Shown piece by piece: positions 9,603 through 16,140 of a stretch of 64,000 nt of DNA. The translations under genes were made by a program, and so were the position numbers. A model generated the notes under the pieces. The model was not told where the DNA came from, did no database searches, and saw nothing but the letters and a program-made list of their open reading frames with translations. Position 1 is the first letter of the stretch. Every line of letters starts with the position of its first letter. The DNA is taken from NCBI GenBank assembly GCA_017467905.1, contig JAFUKD010000007.1, positions 62,001-126,000 on the forward strand, written 5' to 3'. The stretch comes from Phascolarctobacterium sp. (lineage in GTDB: Bacteria > Bacillota > Negativicutes > Acidaminococcales > Acidaminococcaceae).

Positions 9603-10526
9603 ATGAAGATAATAAATTCACTTAAACAACTTCATACTTTTACTGAACCCTGCGTTATCGCTTTGGGAACCTTTGACGGACTTCATTTAGGGCACAGGGA
9701 TGTTATAGGCAGCGCCAAGGAATACGCTGATAAGCAAGGTATTAGCTTGGCAGTGTTTACCTTCAGCAATCATCCTTTGTCTTTAATCAAGCCAGAGCTT
9801 GTTCCTGTTGCATTGCTTACCCAAAAACAAAAGCACGCCTGCTTTGAAGCCTTGGGAGTGGATTTGCTGTTAGACATTCCTTTTGACGAAGCTTTGGCGA
9901 ATCTATCCCCCCAAGAGTTTTTGCAGAAGCTAAGTGTACTTCAATTCAATTGCCTTGTAGTGGGTGAAAACTTTAGCTTTGGCAGTAAGGGAGCGGGGAA
10001 TATTCAAACCCTTGCATCCTTTACGCAGGAGCACGCTTCTAAGCTGATGGTGCGTCCCTTGGTGAGCAATGATGGCGTAGTCATTAGCAGTACTGCGATA
10101 CGTAATTTAATTGCAGGCGGCGAGGTGGCGAAGGCGCGTCAAATGCTGGGAAGGGCATATGCATTAAGCGGAACGGTTGTGTATGGCAATCAACGGGGGA
10201 ATACCATTGGCTTCCCCACTGCCAACATCGCCTTGGAAGCTACTAAGATTGCTGTGCCGGCAGGTGGTGTTTACGCTGTTAAGATTTACATCGAAGGCAA
10301 ATGCTACAAAGGCATGGCAAATATTGGAAATAACCCTACCTTTGGTGACGTAAGGGAAGCACGCTTAGAAGTAAATGTCTTTGGCTTTGAGGGGAATCTT
10401 TACGGCAAGGAGATTACCGTTGCTTTTTACCAGCGTATTCGTGGCGAAGTAAAATTCAATGGCGTGGCTGAGCTGATAGCGCAATTACGTAGGGATAGGG
10501 AAGTTATAACAGACTTCTTCAAATAG
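9603..10526 (+). CDS. ribF: Bifunctional riboflavin kinase/FAD synthetase
   Basis: The protein has 307 residues. The N-terminal nucleotidyltransferase has ALGTFDGLHLGHRDVI and VVGENFSFGSKGAGN, with VISSTAIRNLI after it. The C-terminal flavokinase has GNTIGFPTANI and ANIGNNPTFGD. It converts riboflavin to FMN and FAD. GAGGAAATTTAA precedes the ATG. It lies between truB and rpsO, as in many Firmicutes. Confidence 0.96.
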   Translation: MKIINSLKQLHTFTEPCVIALGTFDGLHLGHRDVIGSAKEYADKQGISLAVFTFSNHPLSLIKPELVPVALLTQKQKHACFEALGVDLLLDIPFDEALANLSPQEFLQKLSVLQFNCLVVGENFSFGSKGAGNIQTLASFTQEHASKLMVRPLVSNDGVVISSTAIRNLIAGGEVAKARQMLGRAYALSGTVVYGNQRGNTIGFPTANIALEATKIAVPAGGVYAVKIYIEGKCYKGMANIGNNPTFGDVREARLEVNVFGFEGNLYGKEITVAFYQRIRGEVKFNGVAELIAQLRRDREVITDFFK

Positions 10527-10590
10527 AAGCAAGCCTTACTTTTACGTTAGTTTTTTGACGTAAAGGCTGTAAAATTTTTAACAAAAATAC

Positions 10591-10709
10591 TTGCTTGGAC
10601 ACTTATTGATGTGTTATACTTACATAGTATGTGAACCGAGGCTTGGATGTACGCAACTCCGACGGCGTCTATGCTTTGGGAATTTTAAAATTTTAGGAGG
10701 CAACTAACA
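10591..10709 (+). promoter_or_regulatory. rpsO promoter and structured 5' leader
   Basis: The -35 TTGCTT (10591), an 18-bp spacer and TGT-TATACT (-10 at 10615-10620, extended) form a promoter. The leader from about 10627 can fold: CGAGGC pairs with GCTTTG and an inner ACGC pairs with GCGT (10636-10679). S15 binds its own leader in several Firmicutes, so autoregulation is likely, but this is inference. Confidence 0.6.
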
Positions 10710-10976
10710 ATGTTGACTAGCGAAGCAAAACAATCTATTATCGTTGACAACGCTCGCCACGAAGGCGACACCGGTTCTCCGGAAGTACAAATCGCTGTAT
10801 TGACCGGTCGTATCAAATATTTGACCGAACACTTGAAAGAACACAAAAAAGACCATCACTCCCGTCGTGGCCTGCTGAAAATGGTAGGTAAACGTCGTGG
10901 TTTGTTGAACTACCTGATGAAAAAAGATATCGAACGTTATCGTGCAATCATCGCTAAACTCGGTATCCGTAAATAA
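10710..10976 (+). CDS. rpsO: 30S ribosomal protein S15
   Basis: This 88-residue protein is standard S15, with [38 protein letters not shown] and LNYL. S15 binds the 16S rRNA central domain early in 30S assembly. TAGGAGG precedes the ATG, and a strong terminator follows at 10991. Confidence 0.98.
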   Translation: MLTSEAKQSIIVDNARHEGDTGSPEVQIAVLTGRIKYLTEHLKEHKKDHHSRRGLLKMVGKRRGLLNYLMKKDIERYRAIIAKLGIRK

Positions 10977-10990
10977 TTTGGGGAATCGTA

Positions 10991-11021
10991 AGGGCTTGTC
11001 CGCAAGGGCAAGCCTTTTTTT
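10991..11021 (+). terminator. Rho-independent terminator after rpsO
   Basis: AGGGCTTGTCC pairs with GGGCAAGCCT, followed by TTTTTTT. It is one of the clearest terminators in the window. Confidence 0.9.
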
Positions 11022-11081
11022 GTGGTATTCGTGATAATTTTGAGTTACAATAATATGGTACATAATAAAGGGAGTGATAAG

Positions 11082-11729
11082 GTGAAAGAAATTCATTTAT
11101 TACCACGTATTATAATGATGGTAATGGGATTGCTATGTATGACATTTGGTATTGTTTTGTCTTGCAAAGCATATTTGGGAACAACTCCTATTTCTAGCTT
11201 ACCTTTGGTGTTAAGTATGTGTACTCCTTGGTCTTTTGGAGAGGTGACCATAATCTTGAATATTGCATTTGTTGTGGTACAGCCTTTGCTTATGAAGGAA
11301 GTATATTGGCGTGAATTGATTGGGCAAGTGCTTACAACCTTGTTCTTCGGTAATATGATAGATTGGTTTATGAATTTACTGGATGCAGTAGTTCCTGTGA
11401 ATTTATTTGAGCAGTGGGGACTGTGCCTGCTCAGTGTTGTCTTTATTGCTTTTGGAGTATTTTTATGTGTGCGTGCTAAAATTTTTATGGCAGCGGGTGA
11501 GGGAATCGTAATTGCAATAGCTTTTGCCATTAAGAAGGAGTTTAGCTTGATTAAAAACTGCTTTGATATCAGCCTTGTACTTATCAGCATAATTATTTCT
11601 ATTTATGAGTTTGGAACTTTGAGTGGGGTAGGTATTGGAACCATAGCAGGTGCTGTGTTGGTTGGCAGAATGGTTGCTTTATACCAAAACAAACTTAAAT
11701 TTTTTGATAGATGGAGTGTTGAAAATTAG
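11082..11729 (+). CDS. YczE/YitT-like integral membrane protein
   Basis: The protein has 215 residues from GTG 11082, which has GGGAG 7 nt upstream (an upstream in-frame start at 11022 lacks a ribosome site). It has about five to six transmembrane segments, beginning with IIMMVMGLLCMTFGIVLSCK. The motif GIVLSCKAYLGTTPISSLPL resembles the YczE/YyaS/COG2364 family, whose function is not established. It stands alone between two hairpins. Confidence 0.75.
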   Translation: MKEIHLLPRIIMMVMGLLCMTFGIVLSCKAYLGTTPISSLPLVLSMCTPWSFGEVTIILNIAFVVVQPLLMKEVYWRELIGQVLTTLFFGNMIDWFMNLLDAVVPVNLFEQWGLCLLSVVFIAFGVFLCVRAKIFMAAGEGIVIAIAFAIKKEFSLIKNCFDISLVLISIIISIYEFGTLSGVGIGTIAGAVLVGRMVALYQNKLKFFDRWSVEN

Positions 11730-11736
11730 CTTGCCT

Positions 11737-11761
11737 AAGGTAAACTTAAAAAGTTTACCTT
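11737..11761 (+). terminator. Perfect 11-bp hairpin after the YczE-like gene
   Basis: AAGGTAAACTT, a 3-nt loop and AAGTTTACCTT form a perfect inverted repeat followed by a T-rich stretch (TGTTTGCTTGTT). It is probably a terminator. It also lies just before a -10-like TGT-TACAAT (11777-11782), so an operator role for the sialidase-like gene is possible. Confidence 0.6.
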
Positions 11762-11819
11762 GTTTGCTTGTTATGTTACAATACTTGTGAATTTGTGCTT
11801 TGAGGATGTTGATGACTAA

Positions 11820-12827
11820 ATGCAAAAAGAATTTATAATTGCGAAGCTCCCTACAGATTTTTGCCACGCTTCTACTGTTATCGAAACGCCTAATGGTTTG
11901 CTAAGCTGCTGGTTTGGCGGAACCCACGAGGGTAATGCGGACGTTGCTATTTGGAGTAGCCGTAAACTTAATGGTGAATGGACTGCGCCTGTGAAATTGG
12001 CAGATGGGAAAGAGAGTAACTGGAACCCTGTACTTTTTTATAATGGCGAGGGCAGGCTGCACCTGTTCTACAAAGAAGGACAGCAGATTTCTGATTGGAA
12101 AACCTATGTGCTTGTTTCTCAAGATGATGGCGTTACTTGGAGCGAGCCTTCCGAAATGGTAGTAGGCGACGAAAGTGGGGGACGTGGTCCCGTGCGTAAC
12201 AAGCCCATCATTTTAAGTAATGGTTGCGCCGTTGCAGGAGGTTCCATCGAAAAAGGCGAGTGGTCTGCTTTCGTAGATATTAGCAGTGACGAATGCCTTA
12301 CTTGGAAAAAATCTGCACCCATCAGAATTAAAGGCTTGGTTTACAGCGCAGGGGAGAAAACTGCGGAAAGCACCATTGCTGTAAGTGAACAGAGCTTTTA
12401 CGGACGCGGGGTTATTCAGCCCAGCTTGTGGGAAGGCGCTGAAGGCAAGGTGCATATGCTTTTGCGTAGTAGCGAAGGTTATGTTTATCGTAGCGATAGC
12501 GCAGACTATGGCAAAACTTGGAGTGATGCGTATAAAACAGAGCTTCCCAATAACAACAGTGGTTTAGATTTGGTGAAGGCGCCTTTCGACAACTGCTTGT
12601 ACCTGGTTTGCAATCCAGTGCAGGCAAATTGGGGGATGCGCTCTCCTTTAAGCTTGTTTAAATCTGAGGATAATGGGGCGAGCTGGCGCAAGCTTTACGA
12701 TTTGGAAAGCGAGCCTGGGGAATTTTCTTACCCCGCAATTATCGCGAATGACGAAGGCTTGACCATTACCTACACCTGGAACAGAAAAAATATTGCCTGC
12801 GTGAGCTTGACAAAGGAAGAGCTGTGA
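11820..12827 (+). CDS. BNR-repeat sialidase-like glycosidase, cytoplasmic
   Basis: This 335-residue protein is predicted to be a six-bladed propeller of the BNR_2 sialidase superfamily. Asp-box-like turns are visible: SQDDGVTWS (about 103), SADYGKTWS (about 228) and SEDNGASWR (about 282). The N-terminal block HASTVIETPNGLLSCWFGGTHEG is typical of this subfamily. There is no signal peptide or wall anchor, so the substrate should be intracellular. No sialic-acid (nan) genes are near. Sialidase activity is not proven; relatives include glycoside hydrolases of uncertain specificity. Confidence 0.75.
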   Translation: MQKEFIIAKLPTDFCHASTVIETPNGLLSCWFGGTHEGNADVAIWSSRKLNGEWTAPVKLADGKESNWNPVLFYNGEGRLHLFYKEGQQISDWKTYVLVSQDDGVTWSEPSEMVVGDESGGRGPVRNKPIILSNGCAVAGGSIEKGEWSAFVDISSDECLTWKKSAPIRIKGLVYSAGEKTAESTIAVSEQSFYGRGVIQPSLWEGAEGKVHMLLRSSEGYVYRSDSADYGKTWSDAYKTELPNNNSGLDLVKAPFDNCLYLVCNPVQANWGMRSPLSLFKSEDNGASWRKLYDLESEPGEFSYPAIIANDEGLTITYTWNRKNIACVSLTKEEL

Positions 12828-12924
12828 TAATTTACTCTCTTGAGTTTTAAATATTGCCTTTTTCAGTGAAGACATATATAATTTTAAAAGATGATAAAAT
12901 AAAAATTTTAAGGAGTGTACTAAG

Positions 12925-13893
12925 ATGAAAAAGATTCTTGTAGTTCTGATGGCATTGCTGACCATGGCAGTAATGGTAGCAGGTTGCGGCGGCGATTCTA
13001 AAAAAGCTGCTTATCCCGCTGACGGCGACATCACCGTAATTATTCCTAAGGCTCCCGGTGGCGGTACTGATACCTCTGCTCGTGGCGTTATCCAATTTAT
13101 CCAAAAAGAATTGGCTGGCAGCAACTTCGTTCCCGTGAACAAACCTGATGGCGGCGGTGTAACCGGTATGGTTGAAACTGCTAATGCTAAACCTGACGGA
13201 CATACTCTCGGCATGGTAACCGTTGAATTGGCTATGTTCCCCCATCAAGGAAAATGCAAAAATACTTACGCTGACTACTCTGCGATTTGCGCTCCCATCG
13301 CTGCTCCGGCTGCTTTGATCGTTGCTAAAGAAGCTCCGTACAACAGTGTTGACGAATTCGTTGCTTATGCTAAAGCTAATCCTGGCAAAGTAAAAATGGG
13401 TAACTCCGGTATTGGCGCTATTTGGCACGTTGCTGCATTGAACTTTGAAGAAACCTTTGATGTTAAATTCAAACACGTTCCCTATCCGAAAGGATCTGCT
13501 GATATCGCTGCTGCTTTAGCCGGCAAGCACATTGATGCTACCTTGGCTGACCCTTCCGTTTTCAAAAGCCAAGTTGATGCTGGCAACCTGAAACTTTTAG
13601 CTGTAATGGCAGCAACTCGTAGCGAAATCTATCCTGACGTTCCCACCTTCAAAGAATTGGGCCACGATATGACCATCCGTGCTTGGGCAGCTTTAGTTGC
13701 TCCTAAAGGCACCCCGAAAGAAAAACTTGACGTTCTGCGTAATGCAGCTAAAAAAGTTTGCGAATCCAAAGAATTCAAAGATTATTTCATGAAACAAGGT
13801 ATTGACCCCACCTGCATCATTGGCGAAGAATGCGACAAGATGATGAAGGATGACCATGAAATGTACGGTAAGTTCTTGAAAAAAGCAAAATAA
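12925..13893 (+). CDS. Tripartite tricarboxylate transporter receptor (TctC family) lipoprotein
   Basis: The protein has 322 residues. A signal peptide ends in the lipobox VAGCGG, followed by VIIPKAPGGGTDTSARGV, the ligand-binding start of TctC/Bug proteins, and later GMVTVELAMFP and YPKGSADIAAALAGKHIDAT. TctC proteins capture carboxylates for the TctAB membrane pair. No tctA or tctB lies nearby, so the receptor is an orphan here. AAGGAG precedes the ATG, and a terminator follows at 13903. Confidence 0.9.
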   Translation: MKKILVVLMALLTMAVMVAGCGGDSKKAAYPADGDITVIIPKAPGGGTDTSARGVIQFIQKELAGSNFVPVNKPDGGGVTGMVETANAKPDGHTLGMVTVELAMFPHQGKCKNTYADYSAICAPIAAPAALIVAKEAPYNSVDEFVAYAKANPGKVKMGNSGIGAIWHVAALNFEETFDVKFKHVPYPKGSADIAAALAGKHIDATLADPSVFKSQVDAGNLKLLAVMAATRSEIYPDVPTFKELGHDMTIRAWAALVAPKGTPKEKLDVLRNAAKKVCESKEFKDYFMKQGIDPTCIIGEECDKMMKDDHEMYGKFLKKAK

Positions 13894-13902
13894 GTAAAAC
13901 TA

Positions 13903-13937
13903 AGGGCTGGTAGAAATACCGGCTCTTTTGTTTTTTA
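13903..13937 (+). terminator. Terminator after the TctC-family gene
   Basis: AGGGCTGGTA and TACCGGCTCT pair around GAAA, followed by TTTTGTTTTTT. Confidence 0.8.
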
Positions 13938-13946
13938 TCTTGTAAT

Positions 13947-13962
13947 TGTTTCACGTGAAACA
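13947..13962. promoter_or_regulatory. parS centromere site (perfect palindrome)
   Basis: TGTTTCACGTGAAACA is an exact match to the bacterial chromosomal parS consensus bound by ParB/Spo0J. Such sites load ParB and condensin for origin segregation, and lie mostly in the origin-proximal part of the chromosome. It stands in a gene-free stretch (13894-14409) that holds this site, a 166-bp palindrome, a promoter and a second parS-like site. Confidence 0.85.
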
Positions 13963-14132
13963 TTTGGCAGAGGGGGACATGGGGTTATAAAAAAATTTTA
14001 GGAAGTAGTTGTGAGGGTTCGTTAGTTACTACATAATTCTAAGTTACTGCATATTTTTTAGAACAAGGAGCAAAACTTACAGTTTTGTTGAACGCATGGC
14101 AGAAGAAAAAAAGAAAAAGAAAAAAAGAAGAT

Positions 14133-14298
14133 TCACTCTTATAGTTGCCATCGAGATTGAAAAAGTGACGTGATTGCAAGAAAAAATTTTAAAAAGGTTT
14201 TAGGAAAAAGTATTCTTGGACAGTGTCACCTAAATTTTTTTACTTGTTTTAGAAAATTTACGTCACTTTTAGGTTGCTCGTGTCAACTATAAGAGTGA
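14133..14298. mobile_element. 166-bp imperfect palindrome, MITE-like
   Basis: The ends are inverted: TCACTCTTATAGTTG at 14133 and CAACTATAAGAGTGA ending at 14298. A further inverted block inside is AAAAGTGACGT against ACGTCACTTTT. The interior is A/T rich and non-coding. I see no clear target-site duplication. It could be a miniature inverted-repeat element, or a structured regulatory region between the two parS-like sites. Confidence 0.5.
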
Positions 14299-14312
14299 GG
14301 GGCAAGATTTTT

Positions 14313-14352
14313 TGGTATAATATACTCAAGAGTAAATGTTTCACGTGACAGT
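14313..14352 (+). promoter_or_regulatory. Promoter -10 and degenerate parS before the knot-family gene
   Basis: TGG-TATAAT (extended -10, 14313-14321) is followed by a parS-like TGTTTCACGTGACAGT at 14337-14352. The latter matches parS at 13 of 16 positions. A transcript from this promoter would carry the parS-like site in its 5' leader. Confidence 0.5.
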
Positions 14353-14409
14353 GACTGAATGCGTTGCAGAACTTATGAAGATGTACCAGAAGTTGGTGGG
14401 GGAAAAGCA

Positions 14410-14727
14410 ATGAGATTTTTTAGAAGTGCTACTTGCTTATTGATGATGTGCTTATTTGTTTTTGGTAGCGTAACTACGGTAGAAGCAGGAGTTACTCATT
14501 GTAAAGGCATTAAGCTGTGCGGAAAGGTTAAGGTTGTAGAAAGCTTTGCTGATTTGAAGGTGCAGGTTGTTAACAACTTCCCTGACCTGAAAGTGAAAAG
14601 GGTTAAGCATTTTCCTAACGATATTGGCGAGTGGCAGTTTGTTACTCATGGTGAGGATTTCACTATCCAATACGTTGACCGCTTTCCGGATTTAAAGATT
14701 AAGTTTGTAGAGCACTTTCCGGGGTGA
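14410..14727 (+). CDS. Secreted repeat protein, probable 7(1) septoil-knot domain
   Basis: The protein has 105 residues from ATG 14410 (GGTGGGGGAAAAGCA upstream; an in-frame ATG at 14359 would only add a tail before the signal). A signal peptide (FFRSATCLLMMCLFVFGSV) is followed by GVTHCKGIKLCGKVKVVESF and repeating short strands KVQVVNNFPDL, KVKRVKHFPND, TIQYVDRFPDL, KIKFVEHFPG. From memory this resembles the Septknot family, predicted to form a 7(1) torus knot; I could not verify that. It is secreted to the periplasm or outer membrane. A truncated paralog lies at 23163. Confidence 0.55.
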   Translation: MRFFRSATCLLMMCLFVFGSVTTVEAGVTHCKGIKLCGKVKVVESFADLKVQVVNNFPDLKVKRVKHFPNDIGEWQFVTHGEDFTIQYVDRFPDLKIKFVEHFPG

Positions 14728-14764
14728 AAGTACGTGAAAATAAAATTTTAAAGAGCATGTAGAA

Positions 14765-14799
14765 AAGGCACAGACTTGCAAATTGCAGGTCTGTGCCTT
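14765..14799 (+). terminator. Strong hairpin after the knot-family gene
   Basis: AAGGCACAGACTTGC and GCAGGTCTGTGCCTT form a 15-bp stem with one G-T pair. The following bases (GAAATTT) are only weakly T-rich. Confidence 0.6.
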
Positions 14800-14837
14800 G
14801 AAATTTAGAACAATAAAACACAATCACAAAGGTTTGT

Positions 14838-14866
14838 TTGTTTTTGGAAGCGGTTTCTGATATAAT
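14838..14866 (+). promoter_or_regulatory. Promoter of the holin-like toxin
   Basis: -35 TTGTTT (14838-14843), 17-bp spacer, -10 TATAAT (14861-14866) with TGA directly before it (extended -10). The predicted start is near 14873, exactly where AGCCTAGCGA begins. Confidence 0.7.
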
Positions 14867-14913
14867 ATAATTAGCCTAGCGAAGCCGGCTTCCTCTGTGA
14901 AGGAGGTGGTACT

Positions 14914-14988
14914 ATGAGCATTTATGAAGCATTGTCTTTGATGATTATGTTTGCAATGTTGGTAGTTACCATTGTCAAAAAACAGTAA
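14914..14988 (+). CDS. Holin-like type I toxin, 24 residues
   Basis: The peptide MSIYEALSLMIMFAMLVVTI plus VKKQ is a single hydrophobic helix with a basic tail. It matches the pattern of Firmicutes putative holin-like toxins (MSxYEALxLMIxF) related in style to Fst/TxpA/BsrG peptides, which damage the membrane. GAAGGAGG lies 8 nt before the ATG. It has its own promoter, and a convergent antisense RNA covers the end of the gene. Confidence 0.75.
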   Translation: MSIYEALSLMIMFAMLVVTIVKKQ

Positions 14989-15074
14989 AAGCCAGCTAAC
15001 GTGAAGTAGCCGGCTTTTCTGTACTCAAAATACCATGAGGAAAGCTCGGCGGTCTCACTCGCTAGGCTTCCTTG
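14976..15074 (-). ncRNA. Putative antisense RNA antitoxin
   Basis: The predicted transcript runs from the promoter at 15081-15109 to the shared terminator, about 100 nt, covering the 3' end of the toxin mRNA. Its 5' end carries AGCCTAGCGA and GCCGAGCTTTCCTC, near-copies of the toxin mRNA 5' end (14873-14895), so the two ends of the locus are inverted repeats. The convergent overlapping layout is like txpA/ratA and bsrG/SR4. Confidence 0.65.
14987..15018. terminator. Bidirectional terminator of the type I TA locus
   Basis: AAAAGCCAGCTA pairs with TAGCCGGCTTTT. It is followed by T-rich sequence on both strands (TTTTCTGT on plus; TTTTACTGTTTTTT on minus). It overlaps the toxin stop codon, so toxin mRNA and antisense RNA share it. 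Confidence 0.75.
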
Positions 15075-15080
15075 TTTATT

Positions 15081-15109
15081 ATTATAAGGCTAATAATAGG
15101 TAAAGTCAA
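15081..15109 (-). promoter_or_regulatory. Promoter of the antisense RNA
   Basis: On the minus strand: TTGACT (15109-15104), 17-bp spacer, TATAAT (15086-15081). This is close to consensus and stronger than the toxin promoter, as expected for an antitoxin RNA. Confidence 0.75.
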
Positions 15110-15112
15110 TTT

Positions 15113-15772
15113 TTACTTTTTGTACGCTGCGGAAGCGAGGATTTCCATTTTAGCAAACTTTTTCGGAGTGCTGCCTAAATCGAATTTTGCAGAAACCTTT
15201 TCGTTAGCAGGTACGGTTACTGCAAAAAGGCTTCTTGCATAAATGATTTCGCCTGCTTCATCGTAGTAAACTACTTGTGCGGTGCAGTTAAGATTGTTAG
15301 CAGTGCTGTTGATGATTGCTACACGCTCGCGGTCATAGTCCATATTGTAAACTACACCGGATTTGTTATCTTCATCAATACCGGGGACAAGCACTGCAAA
15401 TTGAGAGCGTTCTTGTTTTACCAAGGTGTACTTAATTTTTTCAGTATCTTTCTTAGTAGGGTTTATGGGGACGTAAACGCTTTGCTTTGCGCCAAGGGCG
15501 GTGATGGTGTTGTTTTCGATAGCTTCCAGCCAGAAATCGCCTTTGTCGTAGCAATCCGCCTTAAAGTTTACTTGCACAACGGCGTCGCTGTTATTGGTAA
15601 CGAGCACGCCAAAATTGTCAGAGGTAATTTTTAAACCCAAGATTTTTGCAGAGCGAGTCCATTCTACAGGCTTGAGGACGATGTTTTTATCATCCAGTTT
15701 ACCACAGCCGCTCACAGCGCAGATGGTGAGAAGCATTACAAAACTCATAACGAGAGTAAGAATTTTTTTCAT
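15113..15772 (-). CDS. Lipoprotein of unknown function
   Basis: The protein has 219 residues. A signal peptide (KKILTLVMSFVMLLTICAVSGC) ends in a lipobox with lipidated Cys at about 22-23, followed by GKLDDKN and two predicted beta-rich Ig/FxLYD-like halves (VLVTNNSDAVVQVNFKADCYD; VAIINSTANNLNCTAQVVYYD). The pattern suggests an extracytoplasmic beta-sandwich protein; I do not recognise a function. GGGAGGAAC precedes the ATG. It has its own promoter and lies between the toxin locus and the CRISPR locus. Confidence 0.8.
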   Translation of the reverse strand: MKKILTLVMSFVMLLTICAVSGCGKLDDKNIVLKPVEWTRSAKILGLKITSDNFGVLVTNNSDAVVQVNFKADCYDKGDFWLEAIENNTITALGAKQSVYVPINPTKKDTEKIKYTLVKQERSQFAVLVPGIDEDNKSGVVYNMDYDRERVAIINSTANNLNCTAQVVYYDEAGEIIYARSLFAVTVPANEKVSAKFDLGSTPKKFAKMEILASAAYKK

Positions 15773-15809
15773 AAGATGTTCCTCCCGTGATTAAATTATT
15801 CATAGCAGA

Positions 15810-15838
15810 ATTATAACATTACTGGAAGCGTTGCACAA
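15810..15838 (-). promoter_or_regulatory. Promoter of the lipoprotein gene
   Basis: On the minus strand: TTGTGC (15838-15833), 17-bp spacer, TGT-TATAAT (-10 at 15815-15810, extended). The rest of the gap up to cas9 holds the tracrRNA. Confidence 0.65.
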
Positions 15839-15957
15839 TTAGATTTTGATATTGCGAAGTAATATGAGGTGAACTTGAAAAATTGTACTCAATGTTATAT
15901 ATTAAATTATGTAAAGATAATTTTGTTTAACACTCGTTTCCCTGTTCATTTTAAACG

Positions 15958-15986
15958 TTTACAATTAATGGCAGAAGTGTTATACT
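15958..15986 (+). promoter_or_regulatory. tracrRNA promoter
   Basis: TTTACA (15958-15963), 17-bp spacer, TGT-TATACT (-10 at 15981-15986, extended). The predicted start is near 15993, just before the anti-repeat. Confidence 0.75.
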
Positions 15987-15992
15987 TAACTC

Positions 15993-16091
15993 AATCCTTT
16001 ATACCATACCAAGGATTATTAGGTTACTATGATAAGGTAGTACACCGAAAAGCTCTAACGCTCTGTCTTACGGCAGGGCGTTATCTTTTTT
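15993..16091 (+). ncRNA. tracrRNA of the type II-C CRISPR system
   Basis: An anti-repeat from 16000 (TATACCATACCAAG, then ATTAGG and ACTAT) pairs with the CRISPR repeat as read on the minus strand: 14 perfect pairs, then 6, then 5 with internal bulges. It is followed by ATAAGG...CACCG (the nexus region) and a terminator hairpin, AACGCTCTG/GGCAGGGCGTT with a T-run (16056-16091). About 99 nt. Position upstream of cas9 on the same strand. Confidence 0.85.
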
Positions 16092-16140
16092 ACAGACAAT
16101 TATAAATTTCAAAATAAATGTTATGAAAGGTTGTATGAAA

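Noticed and set aside
10527-10590. TTTACGT/ACGTAAA inverted repeat after ribF as a terminator
   Set aside because: The stem is short and no T-run follows, so I do not list it as a terminator.
15869-16105. 78-codon plus-strand open frame upstream of cas9
   Set aside because: It covers the tracrRNA with its promoter and terminator; no ribosome site; the RNA explains the conservation.
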